DNA from: an uncultured Eubacteriales bacterium | GTDB taxonomy: Bacteria; Bacillota; Clostridia; Christensenellales; CAG-138 | Assembly: GCA_900318745.1 (NCBI GenBank) | Contig: ONMC01000002.1 | Span: forward strand, 1 to 38,978 | Length of the DNA stretch: 38,978 bases | Direction of reading: 5' to 3' | Shown here: piece after piece, positions 25,817-33,763 of the stretch | Layout of the letters: each line of letters opens with the position of its first letter | Numbering within the stretch: position 1 is the stretch's first letter | Made by a program: the position numbers and the translations under genes | Notes under the pieces: model-generated | What the model saw: only the letters and a program-made list of their open reading frames with translations | Told to the model about the DNA's origin: nothing | The model's database searches: none

Positions 25817-27181
25817 ATGCCGGCAGCATTGATTTATCTGGCAATCATGCTCGGGGTAATCATCATCTGGTTTCTGCTGCTGAAACGACCGGTTTACGAA
25901 GCCGTTCTGATCAGCTTCATTGTCCTTTTGACGATTACGGGGACATGGGGAAAAGTCGGTACCTACATCGACAAAGGTCTCAAAACGAACCTGTTGTATT
26001 CGATGACGGCTTTCGTTGCGATGTCGATTATTTTGACAAAAACGAAAATTATTGATGGGGCTATTGCAATTATACTTGCTTTGCTCGGACGCGTTTCGGG
26101 AGGCGCGGGATATGTGTCGGTCGTGGCAAGCTCGTTTATGGGAGCATTGTCCGGCTCCGGTCCGGGCAACGTCATGGCAACGGGATCCATTACGATCCCG
26201 GCGATGAAGCGTTCCGGATTTCCGCCGGAACTGGCCGCCAACATCGAGAGCAATTCTTCGTATCTCGGCAATATGATCCCGCCGTCCGGCAATATCGTTG
26301 CAGCGCTCGGCGCGCTGACCGGTATGGCTGCATACGGCGAGGACTACATCACGCAGGGACAGTTCTGGATCGTCATGTGGGGATGCTCGCTCTGGTTCAT
26401 TCTGCAGCGGCTGATCACGGTGTTTGTGTTCTGCAAGGTATACAAAGTGAAGCCGATGGCAAAAGAAGAGATCCCCAAGCTCGGCGAAACATTCAAAAAA
26501 GGATGGCAGGGTCTGCTCCTTCCGATCATCATCCTGCTGCCGTTTGTGCTGGACTACTTCTTTAAGGAGTCGTTCTTTACGGAACGGCTCGGCAAGAGCG
26601 GCGCTTCCGCGCTGTCGAGCAGTCTTCTGATCTTTATCGGAGGTCTCGCTTCCATCTACGCGGTGCTCGCGGTAAAGAATAAAAAACAGGTGACGCCCCA
26701 TGCGATCGCAAAGATGTTTGCGGACGGCGTCAAAACGATCGCACCGGCGATCGGCGTCTGCGTCATCGGATACATGATCGGCGCAATGTTTACGGACCTG
26801 AAGGTGACAGACGAGATGCTGGTCTTCATGGAATCCATGAATATGGGCAGATTCGGTCTTGTCCTCTTCATCTGTTTCATCACTTGTCTGCTCGGTATGG
26901 TGATACCGGGAAGTTCGCTTGTCGTCATCTTCGGACCGGTATTCATTACCATTCTGGCTTCCAAGGGTGTGAATCCGACTTTGGCGGCGGCCATGCTTCC
27001 CTGCATCTGCGGCGTTATGTGCGGTATTACACCGCCGCTGGGCCTCGGCATGTACGCAGGTATGTCCCTTGCCGACAGCGAATTCGGAAAAACATTCAAA
27101 AACAATCTCTGGTGGGTTGCGGCGCAGTTTGTCATGGAAGTCATCGTTCTGATGGGCTGGCTGCCGATCCTCGGATTGTAA
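25817..27181 (+). CDS. TRAP-type transporter large permease (DctM-like)
   Basis: 454 residues; AGGAGGAG precedes the ATG. About 12 membrane helices and the family segments SGSGPGNVMATGSITIPAM, followed by NIESNSSYLGNMIPPSGN, typical of the large permease of TRAP transporters, which take up C4-dicarboxylates and other organic acids with a sodium or proton gradient. No periplasmic-type substrate-binding protein (DctP) gene and no normal small permease (DctQ) occurs in the window; only the small gene just after it. The binding protein may be elsewhere, or this is a binding-protein-independent relative. Confidence 0.8.
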   Translation: MPAALIYLAIMLGVIIIWFLLLKRPVYEAVLISFIVLLTITGTWGKVGTYIDKGLKTNLLYSMTAFVAMSIILTKTKIIDGAIAIILALLGRVSGGAGYVSVVASSFMGALSGSGPGNVMATGSITIPAMKRSGFPPELAANIESNSSYLGNMIPPSGNIVAALGALTGMAAYGEDYITQGQFWIVMWGCSLWFILQRLITVFVFCKVYKVKPMAKEEIPKLGETFKKGWQGLLLPIIILLPFVLDYFFKESFFTERLGKSGASALSSSLLIFIGGLASIYAVLAVKNKKQVTPHAIAKMFADGVKTIAPAIGVCVIGYMIGAMFTDLKVTDEMLVFMESMNMGRFGLVLFICFITCLLGMVIPGSSLVVIFGPVFITILASKGVNPTLAAAMLPCICGVMCGITPPLGLGMYAGMSLADSEFGKTFKNNLWWVAAQFVMEVIVLMGWLPILGL

Positions 27182-27194
27182 GGAGGACGGTACG

Positions 27195-27485
27195 ATGAAA
27201 AACGCATTGAAGAAGATTTCAAACGTGTGCAAACTGATCTTCGGCTACGGCATCATGATCGTACTGTTCGCCGGCGGTCTGACCTTCTTCGGATACTGCG
27301 CCGCGCTGATCATCGGCGGAGAGACGGCGGAGGCGATGTGCACCTGGATTTATAAGACGTTTGTACCGATCATCGTTTACGCTTCCACGATCCTGATCCT
27401 GTTCGGTCTTGTGAGCATGTATCTCGCGGGAGAGAAAGCTTTGACGCCGGACAAGAAAAAGATAAAGGAAGAAGGAGAAAAATAA
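27195..27485 (+). CDS. Small membrane protein, probable partner of the permease
   Basis: 96 residues; TAAGGAGG precedes the ATG, and the gap from the permease stop is 13 bases. Two membrane helices (about residues 14-38 and 55-78) and a Lys/Glu-rich C-terminus (KKKIKEEGEK). By position it is the expected DctQ-like subunit, but ordinary DctQ proteins have about 160 residues and four helices, and I see no clear sequence signature. The role as a transporter partner is inferred from context. Confidence 0.6.
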   Translation: MKNALKKISNVCKLIFGYGIMIVLFAGGLTFFGYCAALIIGGETAEAMCTWIYKTFVPIIVYASTILILFGLVSMYLAGEKALTPDKKKIKEEGEK

Positions 27486-27495
27486 GCGGTTTTGA

Positions 27496-27531
27496 GACCG
27501 GCATGCCGCCCGGTTCGGGCGGCTGCCGGTC
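27496..27531 (+). promoter_or_regulatory. Strong hairpin without U-tract between transporter and enzyme genes
   Basis: GACCGGCA pairs with TGCCGGTC and, inside, GCCGCCCG pairs with CGGGCGGC, giving a 16-bp stem with a single bulged T and a GTT loop. No T-run follows, so it is not an ordinary intrinsic terminator. It may stabilise or process the mRNA, setting different levels of transporter and enzymes. Confidence 0.55.
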
Positions 27532-27573
27532 GATCGAATCAACGTTACGGAAGACGAACATACGGAGGACCCC

Positions 27574-28908
27574 TTGAACCAATCGTTGACATTTTTACAA
27601 TCGATCGACAGTTTATACCGTCAGCCGATTCCGGAAGAGGTTATGGCAAGAGCGAAGAAGAGCCTGCTCGATTATCTTGCCGTGACATGTGCCGGAGCCG
27701 CTTTTCAGCGGGACAAGCTTGAGCGCTATACGGCATTTGCAATGCCGGAAGAAGGCGCTTTTCGCGCCATCGGAACGGGACGGGATTATGCGCTGAAAGA
27801 AGCGGTGTTTCTGAACGGACTGAACGGTCATGCCCTTGACTTCGACGACGGAACGAATTCCGGCATCATCCATCTGGGCAGTCCGATCTTTTCACTTCTG
27901 CTGCCGCTGGCACAGCGATACGAAATCAAGATCGACGACTTGCTGAAAGCGGCGATCGCCGGATACGAGGCGTCCTATACGATGGCGGTCTCGATCCAGC
28001 CGGGGCACAAGGCGATGGGCTATCATGCGACCGGGACGTGCGGAACGCTGGGCGCGGCGATCGCCGCGGCCTATATGCTGGGGTTTTCGGAAGAAGAGCG
28101 GTTTCAGGCGTTTGCGGCGGCCGCCGTGGCGGCGTCGGGCATGCTGAAAGTGCTTGACGACGGCAGCGAGCTGAAACCGTATAACGTGGCAAAGACGTCG
28201 CTGCTTGCGTTGACGGCGCTGCAGCTTGCAAAAGCAGGATTCAAGGGGCATCCGGATCCGCTCGGCGGACGCGGGTTTTTCAGGATGATGACCGGAAAGG
28301 AAACCGTGGATCTGCAGCCGACGCTGCTGAACGGAACCTATGCGATCATGAAGAGTTATACCAAGCCGTATGCGTCGTGCAGGTATACGCATCCGGCGGT
28401 GGAAGCGGCGATCCGGTTAAGGAGCAAAGCGGCTCCGGAATCGGTGGAAGCAATCGATATCAAAACGTACGGGCTCGCGGTGTCGGGGCACGATCATACC
28501 GAGATCCCCGGAAGCTACAGCGCAAAAATGAGCATTCCGTACGCGACGGCAGCCGGTTACATCTTCGGAAGAGCAGGATTGCAGGAGTTTTCCGAAGAGG
28601 CCGTCAGGGATGAAAGGATCCTTGCATTGACAAAAAAGATCCGGGTCACGGCGGATGCGGAACTGAGCGCGGCGTTTCCGGCCGTTCAGGCGGCGATCGT
28701 GACGGTTCAAACGAAGGACGGCACATTTACGGAGCGCGTGGATTTCCCGAAAGGCGAGCCGGAAAATCCGCTGTCCGACCGGGAATTCCGGGATCGGTAC
28801 GACGGCTTGATGGAATATGCCGGCGTCGATCGCGCAGTCGGCGCACAGGTATTTGACGCGGTATACCGGAAGAACACGACGGCGAATGATCTCGTCGGAC
28901 ATTTATGA
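27574..28908 (+). CDS. MmgE/PrpD family protein
   Basis: 444 residues; the start is TTG at 27574, chosen because GGAGG lies 5 bases upstream and no better start is near. The family signature is visible: NGLNGHALDFDDGTN, YHATGTCGTLGAA, and KPYASCRYTHPAVEA. The family includes 2-methylcitrate dehydratase, cis-aconitate decarboxylase and iminodisuccinate epimerase, all acting on branched di- or tricarboxylates. Which of these it is cannot be decided here; methylcitrate partners (prpB, prpC) are absent from the window. Confidence 0.88.
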   Translation: MNQSLTFLQSIDSLYRQPIPEEVMARAKKSLLDYLAVTCAGAAFQRDKLERYTAFAMPEEGAFRAIGTGRDYALKEAVFLNGLNGHALDFDDGTNSGIIHLGSPIFSLLLPLAQRYEIKIDDLLKAAIAGYEASYTMAVSIQPGHKAMGYHATGTCGTLGAAIAAAYMLGFSEEERFQAFAAAAVAASGMLKVLDDGSELKPYNVAKTSLLALTALQLAKAGFKGHPDPLGGRGFFRMMTGKETVDLQPTLLNGTYAIMKSYTKPYASCRYTHPAVEAAIRLRSKAAPESVEAIDIKTYGLAVSGHDHTEIPGSYSAKMSIPYATAAGYIFGRAGLQEFSEEAVRDERILALTKKIRVTADAELSAAFPAVQAAIVTVQTKDGTFTERVDFPKGEPENPLSDREFRDRYDGLMEYAGVDRAVGAQVFDAVYRKNTTANDLVGHL

Positions 28909-28918
28909 TTTTGAGAAC

Positions 28919-29899
28919 ATGAAACAGGTTGGTTTGATTCTCGGCACGATGACCTTCGGGGAATCGGTATTTGCGCCCGATGTTGCGCAGTTTATTCACG
29001 CATTTTTAGATGCGGGGTACCGTGAGCTGGACACGGCTTACGTGTATAATGACGGCGTCTGCGAACGTCTGCTCGGAGACGTGCTGCCGAAGCTGGATCG
29101 CCCGTACCGGATCGCAACAAAGGTGAATCCGCGCATTTCGGGAAGACTGGACGGGGAAGCGGCGTACAAGCAGGTCAATGAGTCGCTCGAACGCATGCGA
29201 CTGGATCGTGTCGATACGGTCTATCTGCATTTTCCGGACCCGGCGACGCCGGTGACCTCCGTGCTGCAGGCTATGGCGGATCTTCACAGACAGGGCAAGT
29301 TCTGCGAGCTGGGGCTGTCCAACTTTCCCGCATGGATGGTGGCGGACGTCCGGCACATCTGCGATCGCAACGGGTGGGTGACCCCGACGGTTTACGAAGG
29401 GATCTATAACCCGCTCACGCGAAAAGCGGAAACCGAACTGAACGCGTGTCTGGATCATTTCGGGATGCGGTTCAACGCATACAACCCTTTGGCGGGAGGA
29501 CTGCTGACAGGGCGGTACGGCGCATTCGAAGAAGCGCCGACCGACGGACGCTTCACGCACCGTCCGAATTATCAGAAACGGTATTGGAAGAAGAGCTGCT
29601 TCGATGCGCTCGACGTAATCAAAGCTGCGGCGGAACGGAACGGGATCACCGTGATCGAAGCCGTCTATCGCTGGCTGGCCTATCATTCGATGCTGAACGG
29701 CGAACGCGGTGACGCCGTTTTGATCGGCGCGTCCAAGCTATCGCATCTGAAGCAGAACATGGATGCGATCAAGGCCGGACCGCTGCCGCAGGATCTCGTT
29801 GATGCGTTCGATACGGCATGGATGACGGCAAAAGGCGACAGCCCGGAATACTTTACGCTGTACCGGGGCAAAGGATCCGTCGGAGGGGAAACGAAATAA
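28919..29899 (+). CDS. Aldo/keto reductase (AKR7-like)
   Basis: 326 residues from the ATG at 28919, where the barrel begins (LILGTMTFGE). The ribosome binding site is poor; ATG at 28886, inside the end of the previous gene, is an alternative that adds 11 residues and would mean a 23-bp overlap. The catalytic tetrad is complete: Asp38, Tyr43, Lys68 and His104. The sequence resembles aflatoxin-aldehyde-reductase-type enzymes, which reduce aldehydes such as succinic semialdehyde with NADPH. It lies directly before a decarboxylase that makes an aldehyde, so reduction of that aldehyde is a natural guess. Confidence 0.85.
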   Translation: MKQVGLILGTMTFGESVFAPDVAQFIHAFLDAGYRELDTAYVYNDGVCERLLGDVLPKLDRPYRIATKVNPRISGRLDGEAAYKQVNESLERMRLDRVDTVYLHFPDPATPVTSVLQAMADLHRQGKFCELGLSNFPAWMVADVRHICDRNGWVTPTVYEGIYNPLTRKAETELNACLDHFGMRFNAYNPLAGGLLTGRYGAFEEAPTDGRFTHRPNYQKRYWKKSCFDALDVIKAAAERNGITVIEAVYRWLAYHSMLNGERGDAVLIGASKLSHLKQNMDAIKAGPLPQDLVDAFDTAWMTAKGDSPEYFTLYRGKGSVGGETK

Positions 29900-31030
29900 A
29901 TGCTGGATCAAAAAAAGGTTTTTCAAACGCTGCGGGATAACGGCGTTACCTTCTTTACGGGGGTACCGGATTCCTATCTGAACGGGTTCTGCAATTATGC
30001 GCTGACAAACTGCGCGGAGCGGAACATCATAGCGGCAAACGAAGGAAACGCCGTGGGGATCGCGGCGGGACACTATTTTGCAAGCAGGGAGATCCCGCTG
30101 GTCTATATGCAGAACAGCGGGGAAGGGAATGCACTGAATCCTCTGGCATCCCTTGCGGATCGGAACGTTTATGCGGTTCCGATGCTTCTGCTGATCGGCT
30201 GGCGCGGGCAGGGAAACACCGAGCCGAATCATCCGCAGCATACGCTGCAGGGAGAGATCACGGTAAAGCTGATGGATCTTCTGCATATTCCCTATTCCGT
30301 TCTGACGGATTCCGACGAGGCGTTTGCCGAAACCGTCGAAAAAGCCGTCGCCCGGTGTAAAGAAACAAGAGGCGCATATGCGCTGATCGCGCCGAAAGGC
30401 GTCATGGCGGATCCGGATAAGCCCAACAATGCGGATGCCGCATATCCGATGAGCCGCGAAGAGGCCATTGAAATCATCCTTGTCCATATGCCGGACGACA
30501 CGGTTTATTCTGCAACGACCGGTCGTGCGACCCGCGAGCTGTTTTTCCTACGGGAGAAGCGGAACGAAACAAAAAGCCGCGATTTTCTGAACGTCGGTTC
30601 TATGGGACATGCCAGTTCCGTTGCGCTCGGAATTGCAATGGAAAAGCCTGACCGAAAAGTGGTGGTACTGGACGGAGATTCTGCTGCCATTATGCATATG
30701 GGAGCATTGACGATGGTATCCAAGATCCACGTTCCGAACTATATGCACATCGTTCTCAACAACGGCGCGCACGAGTCTGTCGGCGGGCAACCGTCAGCCG
30801 GCCATCTTCTGGACTTTACGCGGATCGCCGAAGCATGCGGATACCGCACGGTCGGACATGCGGTGACCGCAAAGGAAGAATTGATCGATGCGATCGAAAA
30901 GCTGAAGGACTGCGGACAGGCGTCGTTCATCGACTGCCGCATCCATAAGGGATTGTCGCGCAAGCTTCCGCCGATCGTTTTCGATCATCGGGCGGCGATC
31001 GATTCGCTGACGGAGGATCTGAACCGATAA
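29900..31030 (+). CDS. ThDP-dependent decarboxylase, phosphonopyruvate/sulfopyruvate decarboxylase type
   Basis: 376 residues; the ATG follows the previous stop directly, with GGAGGGG 11 bases upstream. The typical start FFTGVPDSYLNGFCNYAL is followed by AANEGNAVGIAAGHYFA with the ThDP-activating Glu48, then YMQNSGEGNALNPLASL. The ThDP/Mg motif is GDS at 259-261 and Asn287-Asn288. This is the phosphonopyruvate decarboxylase (Ppd/AepY) family, which turns phosphonopyruvate to phosphonoacetaldehyde; sulfopyruvate decarboxylases are close kin. No phosphoenolpyruvate mutase gene lies in the window, and the neighbours handle carboxylic acids, so a different 3-substituted pyruvate (for example oxaloacetate) is possible. 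Confidence 0.88.
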   Translation: MLDQKKVFQTLRDNGVTFFTGVPDSYLNGFCNYALTNCAERNIIAANEGNAVGIAAGHYFASREIPLVYMQNSGEGNALNPLASLADRNVYAVPMLLLIGWRGQGNTEPNHPQHTLQGEITVKLMDLLHIPYSVLTDSDEAFAETVEKAVARCKETRGAYALIAPKGVMADPDKPNNADAAYPMSREEAIEIILVHMPDDTVYSATTGRATRELFFLREKRNETKSRDFLNVGSMGHASSVALGIAMEKPDRKVVVLDGDSAAIMHMGALTMVSKIHVPNYMHIVLNNGAHESVGGQPSAGHLLDFTRIAEACGYRTVGHAVTAKEELIDAIEKLKDCGQASFIDCRIHKGLSRKLPPIVFDHRAAIDSLTEDLNR

Positions 31031-31107
31031 GCAACGTGATCCGATCCAGACACGGCGGAGCGGATCGTCACAATAGCATTTTATCAACATCGAAAGGAAA
31101 TACAAAC

Positions 31108-32010
31108 ATGAACAGCATGGAGAAGACAAGAGCGTTTCTGAAATCCGTCGGACTTCCGGGCGGCGACGCCTACGATCTGCCGACTTCCGAAAAGCGTTTT
31201 AAGGACGGCGGGCAATATCGGTTTGAGGTTCCGGGCATTCAGGGACCGAAAGTCATGAAAGCGCTGCTGGAGGCGATAGACGGATACGGTCTGTATCTGC
31301 ATCGCGTGACCCAGACGCAGGGCATCATGCGGCTGACGGATGAAGAAATCGAAAAGATGGTTCAGTATGCGCATGACTGGCAGACCGATCTGATTCTTGC
31401 GATCGGACCTCGTGCGACGACCGACACGTCTGCGTCCGTTCATACGGAGGAAGGCGTGCGCATGGGGTATCGCCTTCGCGGACAGGAGCAGATCGTTCGC
31501 GCAATCGAGGACGTCAAGCGTGCGGCGCGGATCGGCTGCCGCGGTTTTCTCGTCTATGATGAGGGTTGCCTGTGGATCCTGAACAAGATGCGGGAAGCGG
31601 GCGAGATCCCGGAGGATTGCCATTTCAAGGTTTCTGCGCATGCAGGTCACGGCAATCCCTGCTCCGCAAAGCTGCTTGAAAGCATCGGCGCGGATTCGAT
31701 CAACCCCGTGCGCGACATTCAGCTTCAGATGCTGGCGGCAATGCGTCAGGCGGTGGATTGTCCGATCGACATCCACACCGAGAATCCCAAATCCACCGGC
31801 GGCTTCATCCGGCACTATGAGGTTCCGGAAATGATCCGCATTGCGGCGCCGATCTATCTGAAAACCGGCGGCTCCGTGGCGCAGACGCACAGCTGGGACA
31901 GCACGGAAGACGACGCAAGAAAGCGCGCCAAGCAGTGCAGTCTTGTGAAGCGCATGATCGACGAATACTATCCGGAAGCGGTTTGGAGTCCGAAAGGCAG
32001 TCTGATCTGA
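31108..32010 (+). CDS. TIM-barrel protein resembling U32-type peptidase family, function unknown
   Basis: 300 residues from the ATG at 31108, with GAAAGGAAA before it; ATG at 31117 is also possible. The start GGDAYDLPTSEKRFKDGGQYRFEVP and the segments YLHRVTQTQGIMRLTDEE, CRGFLVYDEG, HGNPCSAKLLESIGADSINP and GGFIRHYEVPEMIRIAAP resemble proteins usually labelled U32-family peptidase but without the collagenase-type motif. The fold looks like a TIM barrel. It is paired with a C-C lyase gene 79 bases downstream, and it is more likely a metabolic enzyme than a protease; that is inference. Confidence 0.55.
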   Translation: MNSMEKTRAFLKSVGLPGGDAYDLPTSEKRFKDGGQYRFEVPGIQGPKVMKALLEAIDGYGLYLHRVTQTQGIMRLTDEEIEKMVQYAHDWQTDLILAIGPRATTDTSASVHTEEGVRMGYRLRGQEQIVRAIEDVKRAARIGCRGFLVYDEGCLWILNKMREAGEIPEDCHFKVSAHAGHGNPCSAKLLESIGADSINPVRDIQLQMLAAMRQAVDCPIDIHTENPKSTGGFIRHYEVPEMIRIAAPIYLKTGGSVAQTHSWDSTEDDARKRAKQCSLVKRMIDEYYPEAVWSPKGSLI

Positions 32011-32089
32011 GAAACAGGATCCGCTTTGGGCGGAGGATTATAAAGAAGTGTTGCCTTTTGAGGCGATTCGATTGAAAGGAAAAGAATAC

Positions 32090-33238
32090 ATGAGACATCA
32101 TATGTACAATCCGGACTTCAAATTTGTGGTTGAACCGGAGCATTTCAACAAATATACCGAGCGCGAGCTGCTTCAGTATTGTTTAGGCGCGGCAATGTAT
32201 ATGCCGGGGTATAAGGATTTTACGACGAAAATCCTGAACAATGCGATGCCGGGCCTGACGACGATGGTCATGTGCTTTGAGGACGCATGTCCGGAGGAGC
32301 GTGTGCCGGAAGCGATGGACAATGTGCACAACATGCTCGCGACCATCACGGAAGCAGTTGACAACGGCACGCTGGACGGAGACAAAGTGCCGCTGATTTT
32401 CGTACGTATTCGCAATCTTGACCAGTTCAAAGCATTCGGTGAAAAGTTGACCAAGCAGGAAGTGCGTTCGCTCTGCGGCGTCAATTTCCCGAAGTTCAAT
32501 GCGGAGAACGGCGATGCGTACTATGCATATCTCAAGGACCTGAATGAACGGTTCGGAGAGATTCTCTACGGCATGCCGATCATCGAAGATGCGCAGGTTG
32601 CGTACCGGGAAACCCGCATTCAGGAACTGATCGGGATCAAGAAGATTCTGGATCAGTATCACGATCTCGTTCTGCAGGTGCGTGTCGGCGGAACGGACTT
32701 CAGTTCCGTGTTCGGCGTGCGCCGGGGCGTGGATTATTCGCTGTACGACATCATGACGGTACGCGAGATTTTGAGCGACATCATCAATATCTGCGGAAGG
32801 AACAACGATTACGTGATCAGCGGTCCCGTCTGGGAGTATTTCCGCGCGCCGAAGAAACTGATGTTCGAAGAACTTCAGCATTACGGCATCGAAGACTACC
32901 TGATGCGGCGTCAGCCGTTGGTAAACGGGGAGATCGACGGACTGCTCCGCGAGGTGATTCTGGACAAAGCGAACGGCTTTATCGGCCGCACGGTCATCCA
33001 TCCGACGCATGTCAAGTTTGTGAACGCACTGATGGCCGTCACGAAAGAAGAGTATGACGATGCCTGCCAGATTCTGGAAACAGACGGCGGCGTGGTAAAG
33101 GGCGCAGGCGGCAATAAGATGAATGAAATCAAACCGCATACCAACTGGGCAAAAAAGACCTATAACCGCGCAAGAGCGTTCGGCGTCATCAAGAACGAAA
33201 GCGGATACGTCAAACTGTTTGCGGTCAACGAGGAATAA
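32090..33238 (+). CDS. HpcH/HpaI-like C-C lyase, citrate-lyase beta family
   Basis: 382 residues from the ATG at 32090, with AAAGGAAAA upstream; an in-frame GTG at 32048 is less likely. The TIM-barrel lyase pattern is visible: YMPGYKDF near the start, TTMVMCFEDACPEERVPEA, VPLIFVRIRN, PIIEDAQVAY, VRVGGTDFSSVFG, and GFIGRTVIHPTHVK at the end. It is longer than CitE (about 290-300 residues) and is close to the 'C-C bond lyase of the TIM-barrel fold' group (PF15617). Such enzymes cleave citryl-CoA, malyl-CoA or free hydroxy-acids to a keto acid or glyoxylate. No CoA-transferase or acyl-carrier subunit is near, so a CoA-independent cleavage is possible. Confidence 0.78.
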   Translation: MRHHMYNPDFKFVVEPEHFNKYTERELLQYCLGAAMYMPGYKDFTTKILNNAMPGLTTMVMCFEDACPEERVPEAMDNVHNMLATITEAVDNGTLDGDKVPLIFVRIRNLDQFKAFGEKLTKQEVRSLCGVNFPKFNAENGDAYYAYLKDLNERFGEILYGMPIIEDAQVAYRETRIQELIGIKKILDQYHDLVLQVRVGGTDFSSVFGVRRGVDYSLYDIMTVREILSDIINICGRNNDYVISGPVWEYFRAPKKLMFEELQHYGIEDYLMRRQPLVNGEIDGLLREVILDKANGFIGRTVIHPTHVKFVNALMAVTKEEYDDACQILETDGGVVKGAGGNKMNEIKPHTNWAKKTYNRARAFGVIKNESGYVKLFAVNEE

Positions 33239-33250
33239 CAGAGGCGGAAC

Positions 33251-33763
33251 ATGATTCAGTTAACAACACCCATCAGCGAAGAGGCGGCGGCAAAACTGCA
33301 GGTCGGCGATACGGTCGAGATCAGCGGATACATCCTCTGCGGCCGCGACGCCGTTCTCCCGAAGGTTCTGAAGATGATCGAAGAAGGAACCGCAGGCGAA
33401 CTGGGCGTTGATCTGCACGGACAGGTCATTTTTCATACGGCGGTCAGCCCGGCGGGCGTGGGACCGACAAGCTCCAACAAACTGGAGATCGAGAGTTCGA
33501 TCGGACCGTTGAGCAAGGCGGGGATCAAACTGCATCTCGGCAAGGGCGAACTGCACCGGGAGACGATCGAAGCGCTGGACCGGAACAATGCGGTCTATGC
33601 GGTGATCCCGCCGGTGACGGCGCTTCTCGGCAGCAGAACGAGCGAAGAAAAAGTGATCGCTTTTCCGGAACTCGGCATGGAAGCGCTGCATATGATCAAG
33701 GTCGACCGCTATCCGGCGATCATCGGCGCGGCGCACGGGAGGAGCATCTATGAAAAACAGTGA
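33251..33763 (+). CDS. Class I fumarase / L-tartrate dehydratase, beta subunit
   Basis: 170 residues; GAGGCGG precedes the ATG. It matches the C-terminal (beta) domain of iron-sulfur hydrolyases: GDTVEISGYILCGRDAVLPK, HTAVSPAGVGPTSSNKLEIESSIGPLSKAGI and LGKGELHRETIEALD. The GPTSS segment and the surrounding conserved block are shared by fumarase and tartrate dehydratase TtdB, and cannot separate them. It overlaps the alpha-subunit gene by 14 bases, so subunits are made together. Beta before alpha is the reverse of the ttdA-ttdB order. Confidence 0.9.
   Translation: MIQLTTPISEEAAAKLQVGDTVEISGYILCGRDAVLPKVLKMIEEGTAGELGVDLHGQVIFHTAVSPAGVGPTSSNKLEIESSIGPLSKAGIKLHLGKGELHRETIEALDRNNAVYAVIPPVTALLGSRTSEEKVIAFPELGMEALHMIKVDRYPAIIGAAHGRSIYEKQ

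Noticed and set aside
27574..28908. Methylcitrate cycle (prpD) assignment
   Set aside because: No methylcitrate synthase or methylisocitrate lyase gene is near, so the family label is kept without the specific function.
29900..31030. Phosphonate (2-aminoethylphosphonate) biosynthesis operon
   Set aside because: Only the decarboxylase-type gene is present; no PEP mutase and no AEP aminotransferase occur beside it.
31031..31107. Possible promoter or riboswitch in the 77-base gap after the decarboxylase gene
   Set aside because: GATCCG/CGGATC blocks could pair weakly, but no convincing -35/-10 pair or known riboswitch pattern is visible.
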